Positions 1-8,089 are shown, counted from the first letter of the stretch. The stretch is 32,894 bases of DNA from an uncultured Faecalibacterium sp. (GCA_934553285.1 CAKTFD010000009.1:1-32894), one strand, 5' to 3'. Translations and numbers: made by a program. The notes: a model not told the origin generated them from the letters alone.

Positions 1-61
1 TGTACTGCATCCGCCGGATGCAGGCTGCGCATTTGTGCCAAATGCTTCTATAACGAAAAAG

Positions 62-106
62 AACACCGAGGACTCTCTCCCCAAAATGGGAAAGATCCTC
101 GGTGTT
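62..106. terminator. Bidirectional hairpin terminator after the relaxase remnant
   Basis: An 11-bp perfect stem (AACACCGAGGA at 62-72 and TCCTCGGTGTT at 96-106) has a 23-nt loop. Read on the minus strand it is followed by a T-rich run, which suits termination of the minus-strand remnant ending at 113. The plus-strand side is followed by TTTTC, so it may work both ways. Confidence 0.7.
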
Positions 107-112
107 TTCTGC

Positions 113-409
113 TTAACGGGTCTGCGATTTTTCCTTGGTGTCTTTTTTCTCGGCGAAGAACAACTCTACATTCTTCTGTGCTTTTTTTAATTCCTGCATT
201 TCATCCCGTGCCTTGCGGTACTTCGGATAGGCAGCTTTCTTTTGAGAAAGCAGTGCGGAGTATTCGGTATCCAGTTCTTTTACCTTTGGCAACTTTTTCA
301 AACTCGCTTCGTCAAAAGCGGCTTTTGCCGCCTTGTGTAGCGTGATTTGTTCCCGGTGTTCTTCCAAAAACTTCTTGCTGTACCCAGCCTTACGGTAGGC
401 ATCATACAC
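113..409 (-). pseudogene. C-terminal remnant of a MobA/VirD2-type relaxase
   Basis: The 98-residue reading frame is rich in Lys, Glu and Ala and predicted to be helical. From memory, its opening (YDAYRKAGYSKKFLEEHRE), the later KKLPKVKEL and the segment ending YRKARDEMQELKKAQKNVE resemble the extreme C-terminus of relaxases from Firmicute mobilisable and conjugative elements. The catalytic N-terminal domain with its Tyr and His triad is absent, and no good ribosome binding site precedes the ATG at 409. It therefore reads as the tail of a much longer gene left after a deletion. A small independent protein is the alternative. The family assignment is by recognition of sequence style only. Confidence 0.5.
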
Positions 410-419
410 AGGTCGTGTC

Positions 420-461
420 CTAGCAGGTATCCATCAGCTGCTTGATAAGTTCGATCGTCAT
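420..461 (-). pseudogene. 13-codon head of a truncated gene (possibly MarR family)
   Basis: Downstream of a strong minus-strand promoter and an AAGGA ribosome binding site, an ATG opens MTIELIKQLMDTC and then meets a stop. The opening resembles N-termini of some MarR-family regulators, but 13 residues are too few to be certain. It lies just upstream of the relaxase tail and in a different frame. I infer a deletion that joined the start of one mobile-element gene to the end of another. Confidence 0.3.
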
Positions 462-488
462 AAAAAGTCCTTTCTGAAAGTTGCTTAT

Positions 489-533
489 GATAATTATCTT
501 TGGTAATTATAATAACACGAAAGGATTTGTCAA
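489..533 (-). promoter_or_regulatory. Strong minus-strand promoter with palindromic operator
   Basis: On the minus strand TTGACA (528-533) is separated by 16 bp from TATAAT (506-511). Between the -10 and the truncated gene start lies a perfect 10-bp palindrome, GATAATTATC (489-498), placed where a repressor would block transcription. Both boxes match consensus fully. The promoter now appears to drive only remnants. Confidence 0.75.
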
Positions 534-564
534 GAGCTTTTTACAGGCAGGCCCGGATGCAAAA

Positions 565-611
565 AACGAGATGCAGCACCTTCCAAGACAGAAAAGGTGC
601 TGCATCTCGTT
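565..611. terminator. Bidirectional terminator after the PTS regulator gene
   Basis: A 17-18 bp perfect stem (ACGAGATGCAGCACCTT at 566-582 and its complement at 594-610) has an 11-nt loop. It is flanked by A6 on the left and T5 on the right, so it carries a T-tract on either strand. It ends the minus-strand regulator gene whose stop is at 650. Confidence 0.85.
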
Positions 612-649
612 TTTATATGGGGGAAAGGAAAGAATGGCAGGCAGAAAGA

Positions 650-2548
650 TCATTCGGCGCACAGGCCGCCAAGGATCTGGATGAAATCCGGATAACTGGA
701 AGCGGAAGCCAGCTGTTCCAATGTTTTGTGGTCGCTGCATACGCGGGGAAGGTAGGAGAAGATGTCGGAAAAATCCGACAGATCGCTCTTGGAAACGCAG
801 ATCATGAAAATGATGCGCACGCTGCTGGTGCCCCAGCTCAGCGGTTTGCGCAGCAGGGACACGGCAATGGCCGAGCGGGCAGCGCGGCAATCAGACGGGT
901 GCGGAATGGCGATCATGCCAAAATTGGTGGGGGAGATCTGCTCCCGCTCCAGCGTACTTTCGATAAATTCTTGAGGTACGATACCGCGGGCGCACATCTG
1001 GCCGCCGATGGTGCGGATGGCGCTTTCGCGGTCGGTATAGTCTGCACCGGGGGTGAACAGGTCGGCATCGATCAGCGTTTGCAACAGGCTGATCAGGCGT
1101 TCTTTTTCACGCGCTGCCTTCAGGCGGTGGATCACGTCGCTGATGACCTGGCGGTCATTGCTGCTGATAAAATTGGAGATGAGCACCACAGGCGGCTCTG
1201 CGGTGAGCGGAAGGGTGGAGAGGATCATATCACACTTCAGCCCGGCCAGTTCGTGCGGGGCGGTAACGACCGATTCGATGGTCAGATCGTCCGAAAAATA
1301 GCTCTGCAGCCGGTCGAACTGGCGATGGTCGTAGGAGTAATATTGCGGGCAGAGCAATACCGCACACAGCTTGCCGCGGCGGTTATAGATGTCCTGGATG
1401 TGTGCACCGATGTGAAGCGCAATGTAGGCGATCTCATCCTCACACAGCTGCACATGCTCCTGGTGGTTGATCAGGTTGGAGATATAGACCGCAATGTCGT
1501 AGATAATGGGCGACATTGCTTTGATGCTGTGCAGCAGGGGGTTGTGGACCGACACATTCTGGCGGATGCGCACAAGCATATTATCAATGTGCAGTGCAAA
1601 CGGAATGAAGAAATCAATGTCGGTCAGGTCGATGTCATACACCTGCTTCACAGCCTGAACGACGGAGTCTACCAGGCGCATCGTGCTGGGGTGGATGGAA
1701 AGCGTGGCACGGCTTGGCAGCGATACATCCTGGTTGCGCACGGCGCGTGTCATGAGCAGGAGGGTGAACTGGTACTTGTTGCTGCGGGTGAAAACGATGC
1801 CGTATTCCCGCTCAAGTTCGGTGCAGATGCTGTCGATGATCAACACAAAATGCCGGTTCAGTTCAATGAGGTCGGTGGAGACCTCGTACCGCGGGGCATT
1901 GGGGGCGGTGCCAAGCTGATCCATCGTGATGAGCATGTGCAGCAGGAGATTGGTCAGAGAGTATTCGTCGATAAAAAAGTGCTGGCTGTTCAGGCAGGCA
2001 AGGATATCGCTGCGGATCTTCTGGATATCGTAGCGGGGGAAGATGGCATGGAGCGTCTCCATGCTCACAAGCGTGTGCTGCGCTTCGTTGTAGATCAGGT
2101 GGATCATGAGACGCTTTTTGTCTTTTTCACTTCCGGAAATAAACAGGGTGTTGTTTTTGATGCGCAGCGAAAGATGATATTCTGCGATCTCATGCCGGAT
2201 GAGCTTGACCTCGTTCTGCAGCGTTACCTCCGAGATGAACAGCGAAGCGGCCAGCTCGTCCAGATCCATCGGCTCGCTTCGGGAAAGCAGGGCGCGGAGG
2301 ATATAGCGGGAACGTTCCTGCTGGGAGGACGGCACCTGCGCAGAAGGAGAGCTTTCTTCGGGAATCTGCTTCAAAAGTTTCACCTGGCCGCGGCCGACCT
2401 GCAGGCAGACAGGATATGCGTCCTGAACCGAACGCAGATGGTTGCGGATGGTGCGCGGTGTGACGGAAAAAAAGGCGGCCATATCCTCTATGGCCTGCAC
2501 ATTGCCGTGCTGGTTCAGATACTGGATGACATCTTTTGTTGAAAGCAT
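650..2548 (-). CDS. LicR/BglG-type PTS-regulated transcriptional activator
   Basis: This 632-residue multidomain regulator has a first helix-turn-helix at about 1-60 and a second (Mga-like) at about 80-140. Two PTS regulation domains follow at roughly 180-280 and 290-395, the second containing YIALHIGAH with likely phosphorylatable histidines. An EIIB-like domain (about 405-485) and a C-terminal EIIA-like domain of the fructose/mannitol type (about 495-630), with His in AIPHP, complete it. The N-terminal DNA-binding domains, rather than an RNA-binding CAT domain, place it with LicR/MtlR/ManR activators and not with BglG antiterminators. In that family, phosphorylation by HPr and the cognate EIIB tunes activity. 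It is divergent from the beta-glucoside PTS operon and is very likely its activator. The ATG at 2548 follows an AGAGG site. Confidence 0.93.
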   Translation of the reverse strand: MLSTKDVIQYLNQHGNVQAIEDMAAFFSVTPRTIRNHLRSVQDAYPVCLQVGRGQVKLLKQIPEESSPSAQVPSSQQERSRYILRALLSRSEPMDLDELAASLFISEVTLQNEVKLIRHEIAEYHLSLRIKNNTLFISGSEKDKKRLMIHLIYNEAQHTLVSMETLHAIFPRYDIQKIRSDILACLNSQHFFIDEYSLTNLLLHMLITMDQLGTAPNAPRYEVSTDLIELNRHFVLIIDSICTELEREYGIVFTRSNKYQFTLLLMTRAVRNQDVSLPSRATLSIHPSTMRLVDSVVQAVKQVYDIDLTDIDFFIPFALHIDNMLVRIRQNVSVHNPLLHSIKAMSPIIYDIAVYISNLINHQEHVQLCEDEIAYIALHIGAHIQDIYNRRGKLCAVLLCPQYYSYDHRQFDRLQSYFSDDLTIESVVTAPHELAGLKCDMILSTLPLTAEPPVVLISNFISSNDRQVISDVIHRLKAAREKERLISLLQTLIDADLFTPGADYTDRESAIRTIGGQMCARGIVPQEFIESTLEREQISPTNFGMIAIPHPSDCRAARSAIAVSLLRKPLSWGTSSVRIIFMICVSKSDLSDFSDIFSYLPRVCSDHKTLEQLASASSYPDFIQILGGLCAE

Positions 2549-2743
2549 GGGACTGCAGACCTCTTTTTTATGATCGGGAATCTCTCGGTTCAGAAATCCT
2601 TAATATTTTATTCTATTATATAATACCCTTTTCGCAAAAAAAAGACCTGGAATTTCCAAAATAACGGAAAAAACGCAGACTTTTTTTCCGGATCCTGCCG
2701 GGCGATAATAGAGCCAAGAAAAGGGCCGCGGCGCAGCGGCCCT
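2549..2743. promoter_or_regulatory. Divergent control region of the PTS locus
   Basis: On the minus strand a TATAAT-like hexamer lies in the A/T-rich tract at about 2615-2630, without a good -35. On the plus strand GATAAT (2704-2709) is a possible -10 with only a T-run (2681-2686) as -35; a weak -35 fits a promoter needing the divergent activator. A GC-rich hairpin (GGGCCGC at 2723-2729, GCGGCCC at 2736-2742) sits in the untranslated leader about 36 nt before the EIIB start. It has no T-tract, so it is not a plain terminator. Confidence 0.4.
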
Positions 2744-2778
2744 GCTTCTCAAAACACCTCATGAAAGGAGAATTTATC

Positions 2779-3096
2779 ATGAAAGCGTACAAGATCTTAC
2801 TTTGCTGCGGCGCAGGTATGAGTTCTGGCTTCCTGGCACAGGCGGCACAAAAGGCGGCCAACACAAAGGCCCCCGGCACCAAGGTGGCTGCCAAGAGCCA
2901 GAGCCTGGTAGAAGATGTGATCGAGGATTACGATCTGCTGCTCATCGGCCCGCACTTCGCTTCCCACAAGGATGAGTTTGACGAACTCGCAGGCCAGTAC
3001 GGCATCCCGGTGGCAGTCATTCCGCAGTCTGTCTATGGCTCGCTGGATGGCAACGGCTTGATCGATTTTGCGTTGGATGTTCTGAATAAGAGCTGA
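2779..3096 (+). CDS. PTS lactose/cellobiose-family EIIB
   Basis: This 105-residue cytoplasmic phosphocarrier has the usual length of the family. Its N-terminal P-loop reads CGAGMSSG, with Cys10 as the predicted phosphorylated cysteine. The downstream LLLIGPHF and the C-terminal half fit EIIB of the cellobiose/chitobiose type. The start at 2779 is preferred over the in-frame ATG at 2761 because AAAGGAG at 2764-2770 is the ribosome binding site and would lie inside the longer frame. It would pass phosphate from EIIA (4420-4755) to the sugar carried by EIIC. It is the first gene of the operon; the EIIC start is 15 nt downstream. Confidence 0.95.
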   Translation: MKAYKILLCCGAGMSSGFLAQAAQKAANTKAPGTKVAAKSQSLVEDVIEDYDLLLIGPHFASHKDEFDELAGQYGIPVAVIPQSVYGSLDGNGLIDFALDVLNKS

Positions 3097-3111
3097 CAGG
3101 AGGAAGATGTT

Positions 3112-4380
3112 ATGAGTAAAAAACCCATGCAGAAATTCATGGATTGGCTGCAGTATAGAGTGACCCCGGCGGTGCAGAAATTTACCGAGCGGCCCTGGGT
3201 GCACGGCTTCTCCGCAGGCATCGTCAAGTGCTTGCCCTTCATCCTTACCGGCTGCCTGATCTTCTTCTACAATGTCGTGCAGCCCTACTTCCCCAACATC
3301 CTGCCCAACCTGAGCGCGGTTTCCAACTATACGTTCAGCATGCTTTCGCTGCTGGTGGCGTTTATGATGGTCTACCAGGAAATGGGCTCTCTGAAACATC
3401 GTAATTATCAGGTGGTCGGCGGCCTGACCGGCATCTGCGCCTACATCCTAGCGATGAAGGGCACCACCGTGGACGGCGTCTACTCCGTTACCTGGAACCG
3501 CTTCGGCCCCACCGGTATCGTGGTTGCGATCTGCATCGGCCTGTATGTGTCCATCATCTTCCACCTGATCGCAAAGCTGAACCTGTTCAAGAACAACAAC
3601 ACCATCCCTGAGTTTGTGCAGGAGTGGATCAAGAACATCATCCCCATCTTCCTGTCCATCCTGCTGCTCAAGATCGTGATCATCGATCTGGATGTGGATC
3701 TGTATCCCATCGTGCTCAAGCTGTTTGCACCCATCAATGCCATTGCACAGACCTATCCGGGCTTCATCCTGCTCAACCTGTTCTGCTGCTTCTTCTATTC
3801 TCTGGGCATCTCTGGCTGGACCTGGTCTGGCCCCCGCAACGCCATCTTCATCCCCGCACAGGCTGCTAATGTGGCTGCTGTGGCAGCCGGCGGCACTGCA
3901 ATGTACCTGACCACTTCCGAAGTCTGCAACGGTATCGCACTGATCTGCCTGGGCGGCATGGGCTGCACCCTGGCACTGAACATCTGGTGCCTGTTCTCCA
4001 AGAGCAAGCGCCTGAAGACGCTGGGCCGTGTCTGCATTGCCCCCGCGATCTTCAACATCAACGAGCCCATCCTGTTCGGCACCCCGATCGTCTTTAACCC
4101 CATCCTCATGATGCCCATGTGGATCTGCACCACTGTGAACGCCACCATCGTGTGGATCGTGATGCGCACCGGCCTGCTGGCCATTCCCACCATTGAGCTG
4201 GCAATGGTCGCAACCATTCCTGCACCGTTCTCCACCGTGATGTTCACCGGCGATATGCGTGGCGTAATCTGGTGGGCTGTGTGCCTGGCAGTGGATCTGC
4301 TGATCTGGTATCCATTCTTCAAGACCTACGAAAAGCAGGAAGTCGAGAAGGAGGCCGCCGAGGCTTTGGCAAAGGCATAA
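3112..4380 (+). CDS. PTS cellobiose-type EIIC permease
   Basis: This 422-residue integral membrane protein has about ten hydrophobic segments, as expected of the lactose/cellobiose EIIC family. The signature FNINEPILFG (about residues 317-326) contains the conserved Asn-Glu-Pro sugar-binding motif. It would bind a beta-glucoside outside the cell, translocate it and allow its phosphorylation by EIIB. An AGGAGG site precedes the ATG. Common codons are strongly preferred through the middle and end, suggesting high expression. Exact substrate (cellobiose, gentiobiose or another beta-glucoside) cannot be read from the sequence. Confidence 0.95.
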   Translation: MSKKPMQKFMDWLQYRVTPAVQKFTERPWVHGFSAGIVKCLPFILTGCLIFFYNVVQPYFPNILPNLSAVSNYTFSMLSLLVAFMMVYQEMGSLKHRNYQVVGGLTGICAYILAMKGTTVDGVYSVTWNRFGPTGIVVAICIGLYVSIIFHLIAKLNLFKNNNTIPEFVQEWIKNIIPIFLSILLLKIVIIDLDVDLYPIVLKLFAPINAIAQTYPGFILLNLFCCFFYSLGISGWTWSGPRNAIFIPAQAANVAAVAAGGTAMYLTTSEVCNGIALICLGGMGCTLALNIWCLFSKSKRLKTLGRVCIAPAIFNINEPILFGTPIVFNPILMMPMWICTTVNATIVWIVMRTGLLAIPTIELAMVATIPAPFSTVMFTGDMRGVIWWAVCLAVDLLIWYPFFKTYEKQEVEKEAAEALAKA

Positions 4381-4419
4381 ACCGGAAATTCGATAAAATT
4401 AAGAGGGCAAATACCACAT

Positions 4420-4755
4420 ATGAGCGATAAAATGGTAGAGGTCGCAATGGGCATTATCATCAATGCCGGCGACGCAAGGACTTGTGCTGCCGATGCGATG
4501 CAGGCCGAGCTGCGGGGAGACCGCGCTGCAGCCGATGCAAAGCTGAAGGAAGCCGACGAAGCAATCAAAAAGGCGCACAATGCGCAGACCGATGTGATCC
4601 AGGACGAGTGCCGGGGCAACCCCACGGAGCTGTCGCTGCTGTTTATGCATGCACAGGACACCGTTATGACCATCATTTCGGAGGTAAGCATGATCCGCCT
4701 GATGATACAGATGAACCGTAACCTGGAGGATAAGATCAATGGAAATCGTAACTAG
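4420..4755 (+). CDS. PTS lactose/cellobiose-family EIIA
   Basis: This 111-residue helical protein has the standard length and pattern of the trimeric lactose-type EIIA. The N-terminal segment GIIINAGDARTCAADAM and the active-site region LLFMHAQDTVMT are recognisable; His77 is the predicted phosphorylation site and the Asp of AQD the trimer metal ligand. It receives phosphate from HPr and passes it to EIIB. The gene lies 39 nt after EIIC, and its last 17 nt overlap the GH1 gene start, so the two are probably translationally coupled. Confidence 0.94.
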   Translation: MSDKMVEVAMGIIINAGDARTCAADAMQAELRGDRAAADAKLKEADEAIKKAHNAQTDVIQDECRGNPTELSLLFMHAQDTVMTIISEVSMIRLMIQMNRNLEDKINGNRN

Positions 4756-6184
4756 TTTCCCGGAAGGGTTCCTGTGGGGAGCCGCAACCAGCGCCTACCA
4801 GTGCGAGGGTGCCGCTGAGGGTTATGGCAAAAAGGATAACCAGCAGGATGTGATCAACCGTGAGATCCACGATGAATACGGCTATGCGGATGCTAGCGTT
4901 GCCAGCGACCATTACCATCGCTACAAAGAGGACGTTGCCCTGATGGCAGAAATGGGGTTCAGCTCCTATCGCTTCTCCATCAACTGGGCACGCGTCCTGC
5001 CCGATGGTGTGGGCGAATCCAACCCGGAAGGCGTGGAATTCTACCACAACCTTCTGCACGAGCTGCACGCCCATAACATCGAGCCGGTGGTCACCATGTG
5101 GCACTACGACCTGCCGATGGCACTGGTGAACAAGTACGGCGGCTGGGGTAGCCGCCAGATCGTGGATGACTTTGAGTATTATGCCCGCTTCATCCTCAAC
5201 GAGTACAAGGACGAGGTCAAGTACTGGCTCACCATCAACGAGCAGAGCATCGTGGTCAACTATATCGACCGCAAGAATAAGCTGACCAACGAGCAGAAAT
5301 TTGATCCGAAGTTCCGCTACCAGGCAAACCACTACATGAATCTTGCTCACGCAAGAGCGGCCATCGCGGTTCACGAGATCGTGCCCGGCGGCCAGTGCGG
5401 TGCGGCACTGGATATGGCACCCTATTACCCCCACACCTGCGACCCCAAGGATATCCTGGCTGCAAAAAATGCATCCAATTTCAAAAACTATTTCTACATG
5501 GATGCCTACATCCGCGGCGAGTACACCGAATCGGTTCTGGCATATCTCAAGCGCCAGGGGCTGATGTTCGATATCCAGCCCGGCGATATGGAACTGATCA
5601 AAAAAGGCTCCGAGTGCTTCGACTTCCTGGGCATCAACTATTATCAGAGCGCCTGCGTCAAGGCACCTACCCCGGGCGCCGCACGCCGCTCCAAGCAGAA
5701 CAACAAGATCGGCAAGGGCGGCCATGTGGTGTACGAAGTGCAGCCAGATCTGTTTGAAGGCTGCAAGAACGAGTTCATTGGTGATACGGACTTCTCCATG
5801 CCCATCGACCCGGTCGGCCTGGAGTATGTGCTGGAGGACATCAACGATCGCTACCACATCCCGGTAATGATCTGCGAAAACGGCTTTGGTGCTTATGATA
5901 AGCTGGAAAAAGACGGTTCTATCCATGATCCTTACCGCATTGAGTACATCCGTGAGCACATCAAGGCCATGAAGGCTGCCATTGCAAACGGCGTGAAGCT
6001 GCTGGGCTACAATCCCTGGTCTGCCTTCGACCTGCTCTCCACGAGCAACGGCATCGCCAAACGCTATGGTTTTGTGTATGTGGATCGCACCGATGACGAT
6101 GTGAAGGAATGTAAGCGCTACCGCAAGGATTCCTTCTACTGGTATAAGAACGTCATTGCAACCAACGGCAAAAACCTTGAGTAA
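4739..6184 (+). CDS. GH1 6-phospho-beta-glucosidase
   Basis: This 481-residue enzyme has the full length of glycoside hydrolase family 1. The N-terminal FPEGFLWGAATSAYQCEGA is the family signature. The acid/base glutamate is Glu168 in TINEQ, and the nucleophile is Glu380 in ICENGFG. The usual NEP after the acid/base residue reads NEQ here; phospho-beta-glucosidases often vary at that proline. Membership of a PTS operon implies a 6-phosphorylated substrate, split to glucose 6-phosphate and an aglycone or sugar. The start overlaps the end of EIIA, and GGAGG at 4725-4729 is well spaced. It is the last gene of the operon, followed by a terminator. Confidence 0.94.
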   Translation: MEIVTSFPEGFLWGAATSAYQCEGAAEGYGKKDNQQDVINREIHDEYGYADASVASDHYHRYKEDVALMAEMGFSSYRFSINWARVLPDGVGESNPEGVEFYHNLLHELHAHNIEPVVTMWHYDLPMALVNKYGGWGSRQIVDDFEYYARFILNEYKDEVKYWLTINEQSIVVNYIDRKNKLTNEQKFDPKFRYQANHYMNLAHARAAIAVHEIVPGGQCGAALDMAPYYPHTCDPKDILAAKNASNFKNYFYMDAYIRGEYTESVLAYLKRQGLMFDIQPGDMELIKKGSECFDFLGINYYQSACVKAPTPGAARRSKQNNKIGKGGHVVYEVQPDLFEGCKNEFIGDTDFSMPIDPVGLEYVLEDINDRYHIPVMICENGFGAYDKLEKDGSIHDPYRIEYIREHIKAMKAAIANGVKLLGYNPWSAFDLLSTSNGIAKRYGFVYVDRTDDDVKECKRYRKDSFYWYKNVIATNGKNLE

Positions 6185-6222
6185 GAGCTTTCTTTCATCT
6201 TAGCAGATTCCTCCTTTACGCT

Positions 6223-6255
6223 AAAAGGGCCGCTGCATCGTGCAGCGGCCCTTTT
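6223..6255 (+). terminator. Terminator of the PTS-glucosidase operon
   Basis: A 15-bp perfect stem including flanking A4/T4 (GGGCCGCTGCA at 6227-6237 and TGCAGCGGCCC at 6241-6251) has a 3-nt loop and is followed by TTTT. It lies about 40 nt after the GH1 stop. Its GC core resembles the leader hairpin at 2723-2742. Confidence 0.9.
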
Positions 6256-6330
6256 GCATTGGATAGCTTGAGCGGCGACAACCACCAGCTATGCTGGTGG
6301 AGTAAAAAAGCTTTAGCCCTAGACAAAAAG

Positions 6331-6390
6331 AAACCTCCCGGTAGAATAGAGTGTGGGTTTGCCAACCACATTCTAGGAACAGAGAGGTTT
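6331..6390 (+). promoter_or_regulatory. Structured leader of tnpA that hides its ribosome binding site
   Basis: AAACCTC (6331-6337) pairs with GAGGTTT (6384-6390) and, inside it, TAGAAT (6342-6347) pairs with ATTCTA (6370-6375). A smaller GTG-TGG/CCA-CAC helix closes the top. The GAGAGG that would serve as ribosome binding site for the ATG at 6400 lies in the outer stem. IS200 elements are known to repress transposase translation through such 5' structures. The stem survives although the gene is broken. Confidence 0.6.
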
Positions 6391-6399
6391 ATCTTTGAA

Positions 6400-6712
6400 A
6401 TGAAAGATAACAAAGACGTAGATAGTTTAAGCCATACAGCATGGAGATGTCAATACCATGTGGTGTTTGCACCAAAATACCGGAGAATGGTAATTTACGG
6501 CCAGATTAAAAAGATATCGGTCAGATACTCCGCCAACTGTGTGAACAGAAAGGAATTGAAATTATCGAGGCGGAAGCATGTCCTGACCACATCCATATGT
6601 TAATAAGTTTTTTATAGCATTTCTTACGTCATGGGCTATTTCAAAGGAAAAAGTAGCCTGATGATTTTCGACAGACATGCGAATTTGAAGTACAAGTATA
6701 AACCGTTATAGC
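6400..6712 (+). pseudogene. tnpA: IS200-type transposase tnpA, frameshifted and truncated
   Basis: The first frame encodes SLSHTAWRCQYHVVFAPKYR and YGQIKK, typical of the TnpA Y1 transposase N-terminus. At the A-run near 6510 the reading continues in another frame: DIGQILRQLCEQKGIEI, then EAEACPDHIHMLIS with the catalytic HUH-like HIH. A small deletion removes the IPP segment. A third stretch, MGYFKGKSSLMIFDRHANLKYKY, follows, and homology ends before the catalytic tyrosine helix. At least two frameshifts and a 3' truncation make it nonfunctional. Confidence 0.88.
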
Positions 6713-7015
6713 ACTTTCCGAGGGATAATCAATATCGGGTTCGTAATATTTCTTATTCGCCTTAGAATACAAGAATGATTCCTGCTACGCAGAAGGAAGA
6801 AGTTCGTCTCAGGCTAAAGAAACAAATGCTACTAACACTACTAATGGGTTTTGACAGTCGAGGAAGGGAAGCACAATGACTGTGGACGAATTGAGTGTCA
6901 AACTGCCTCATCTAAAATGTGATTCGGATGTTCAAGAACTCGGAGTTAAATAAGATGGCGGAAGGATGATATGGTGTGGAGCTGTGGATTTCTGGATTTA
7001 GCAAGTGGTAGAGTG
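6713..7015. other. Gene-free stretch, probably degraded DNA
   Basis: No reading frame of useful length, recognisable motif or good promoter was found here on either strand. Short frames such as the one opening MIPATQKEEVRLRLKKQ near 6775 have no ribosome binding site and no recognised relatives. The base composition is more A/T-rich than the neighbouring operons. It may be debris from the insertion sequence or another lost gene. Confidence 0.5.
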
Positions 7016-7035
7016 AAAAGTTCACATGGGCGTGA

Positions 7036-7064
7036 TTGATTCAGTCTGTGTGATGTGGTAATAT
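7036..7064 (+). promoter_or_regulatory. Promoter of the Rpn gene (copy A of a repeated promoter)
   Basis: TTGATT (7036-7041), a 17-bp spacer and TAATAT (7059-7064), with TGG just upstream as an extended -10, form a good sigma-A promoter. About 50 bp around it (from AAAAG at 7016) closely match the promoter at 20243-20271, with GGGCGTGATTGATTCAG and GTGGTAATATAA identical in both copies. Confidence 0.8.
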
Positions 7065-7089
7065 AAGAAAAAAGAAAGGCGGTGAGTCT

Positions 7090-7977
7090 GTGGCAGAAAA
7101 AGACGCATCTGAAAAGATTCTGGAATCCTACAATGATGTATTCTCCGATATTGTAAATGTACTGCTATTCAACGGAAGGCAAGTTTTAGGTGCAGACGAA
7201 TTGGAAGATCAGGCTCCGCGCACCTATTATAAAGCAGATGGCAGACTCCATGAAATTGAACGTGATGTTGCCAAACGATGGAAGAATGGTAATATCCGGG
7301 TGGCGTGCATCGGATTTGAGAACCAAACAGCTTCTGACCCGGACATGCCGCTCCGAGTGATAGGTTATGATGGTGCAGAGTATCGGGCGCAGCTTCTGGG
7401 AGATAATGATACAGGGAGTCGCTACCCAGTCGTGACGCTGGTTCTCTATTTTGGACATGAAAAACCGTGGAGTGGGCCGCTTTCTCTGAAAGAACGACTG
7501 AATGTCCCAAAAGAGTTTGAGCCATACGTCAACGATTATAAAATCAACCTGTTCCAGATTGCGTATCTGACTCGTGAGCAGGTAGAATTGTTCCAAAGCG
7601 ATTTCAAGGTCGTTGCAGACTACTTTGTACAGAAAAGAGAGAATGGCGACTATGTGCCAAGCTCACAGGATTTGACTCATGTGCAGGAAACGCTTCAGTT
7701 GTTGAGCATCATGACGAATGACCACCGATTTGAAGACGCATACAATACCAGTACCGATGACAGGAAAGGAGGCCCACGCAATATGTGTGATGTGCTTGAT
7801 AAAGTGGAAAACAGAGGCATTGAAAAAGGCATCGTGAAAGGCGAAAGCCGTGGTGAAAACAAAATGGCTTTACTGGTAAAGAAGCTCCTTGACCAGAATC
7901 GCATTGACGATGTAAAGAGGGCTTCTGAAGATGAAAAGAGCCGTGCGGAGTTGATGAAAGAGCTTGGAATCAACTGA
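7090..7977 (+). CDS. Rpn-family recombination-promoting nuclease (PD-(D/E)XK)
   Basis: This 295-residue protein resembles the Rpn/YhgA-like putative transposase family, common in multiple copies in gut Clostridia. The N-terminal half carries a nuclease-like core: a strand ending IACIGFENQT (Glu77 and Gln79 in the E-x-Q position of the family), then PLRVIGYDGAEYRAQL and the strand PVVTLVLYFG. A helical region (residues about 145-225) follows, and a charged C-terminal tail (GIEKGIVKGESRGENKMALLVKKLL) of the kind usual for the family. Family members cut DNA and promote RecA-independent recombination; the role here is unknown. Translation starts at GTG 7090 behind AAGGCGGTGAG. It is a single-gene unit with its own promoter and terminator, immediately before the CRISPR-Cas operon. 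Confidence 0.8.
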   Translation: MAEKDASEKILESYNDVFSDIVNVLLFNGRQVLGADELEDQAPRTYYKADGRLHEIERDVAKRWKNGNIRVACIGFENQTASDPDMPLRVIGYDGAEYRAQLLGDNDTGSRYPVVTLVLYFGHEKPWSGPLSLKERLNVPKEFEPYVNDYKINLFQIAYLTREQVELFQSDFKVVADYFVQKRENGDYVPSSQDLTHVQETLQLLSIMTNDHRFEDAYNTSTDDRKGGPRNMCDVLDKVENRGIEKGIVKGESRGENKMALLVKKLLDQNRIDDVKRASEDEKSRAELMKELGIN

Positions 7978-8089
7978 AAAATTGAAAACCGCGATGTGTC
8001 GTTATTCCGAACGCTCTGTAATTTTGGCACCCGCCCAGGCTGCTATCAAAAATCCCCGCAAGTAATTGCGTGAGCGCCTGAAAAAGCAA

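Larger units (their letters stand above)
6282..6712 (+). mobile_element. Decayed IS200/IS605-family element
   Basis: The element opens with a perfect hairpin (CCACCAGC at 6282-6289, GCTGGTGG at 6293-6300, loop TAT), the kind of subterminal structure TnpA recognises in single-stranded DNA. A structured leader and a broken tnpA follow. No matching right-end hairpin and no tnpB are seen. The 3' part of tnpA is missing, so the element should be immobile. It lies directly behind the PTS operon terminator. Confidence 0.75.

Noticed and set aside
500..2542. 680-residue plus-strand open frame
   Set aside because: It is antisense to the PTS regulator, whose domains and codon use are clear on the minus strand; the plus-strand product has no recognisable motif.
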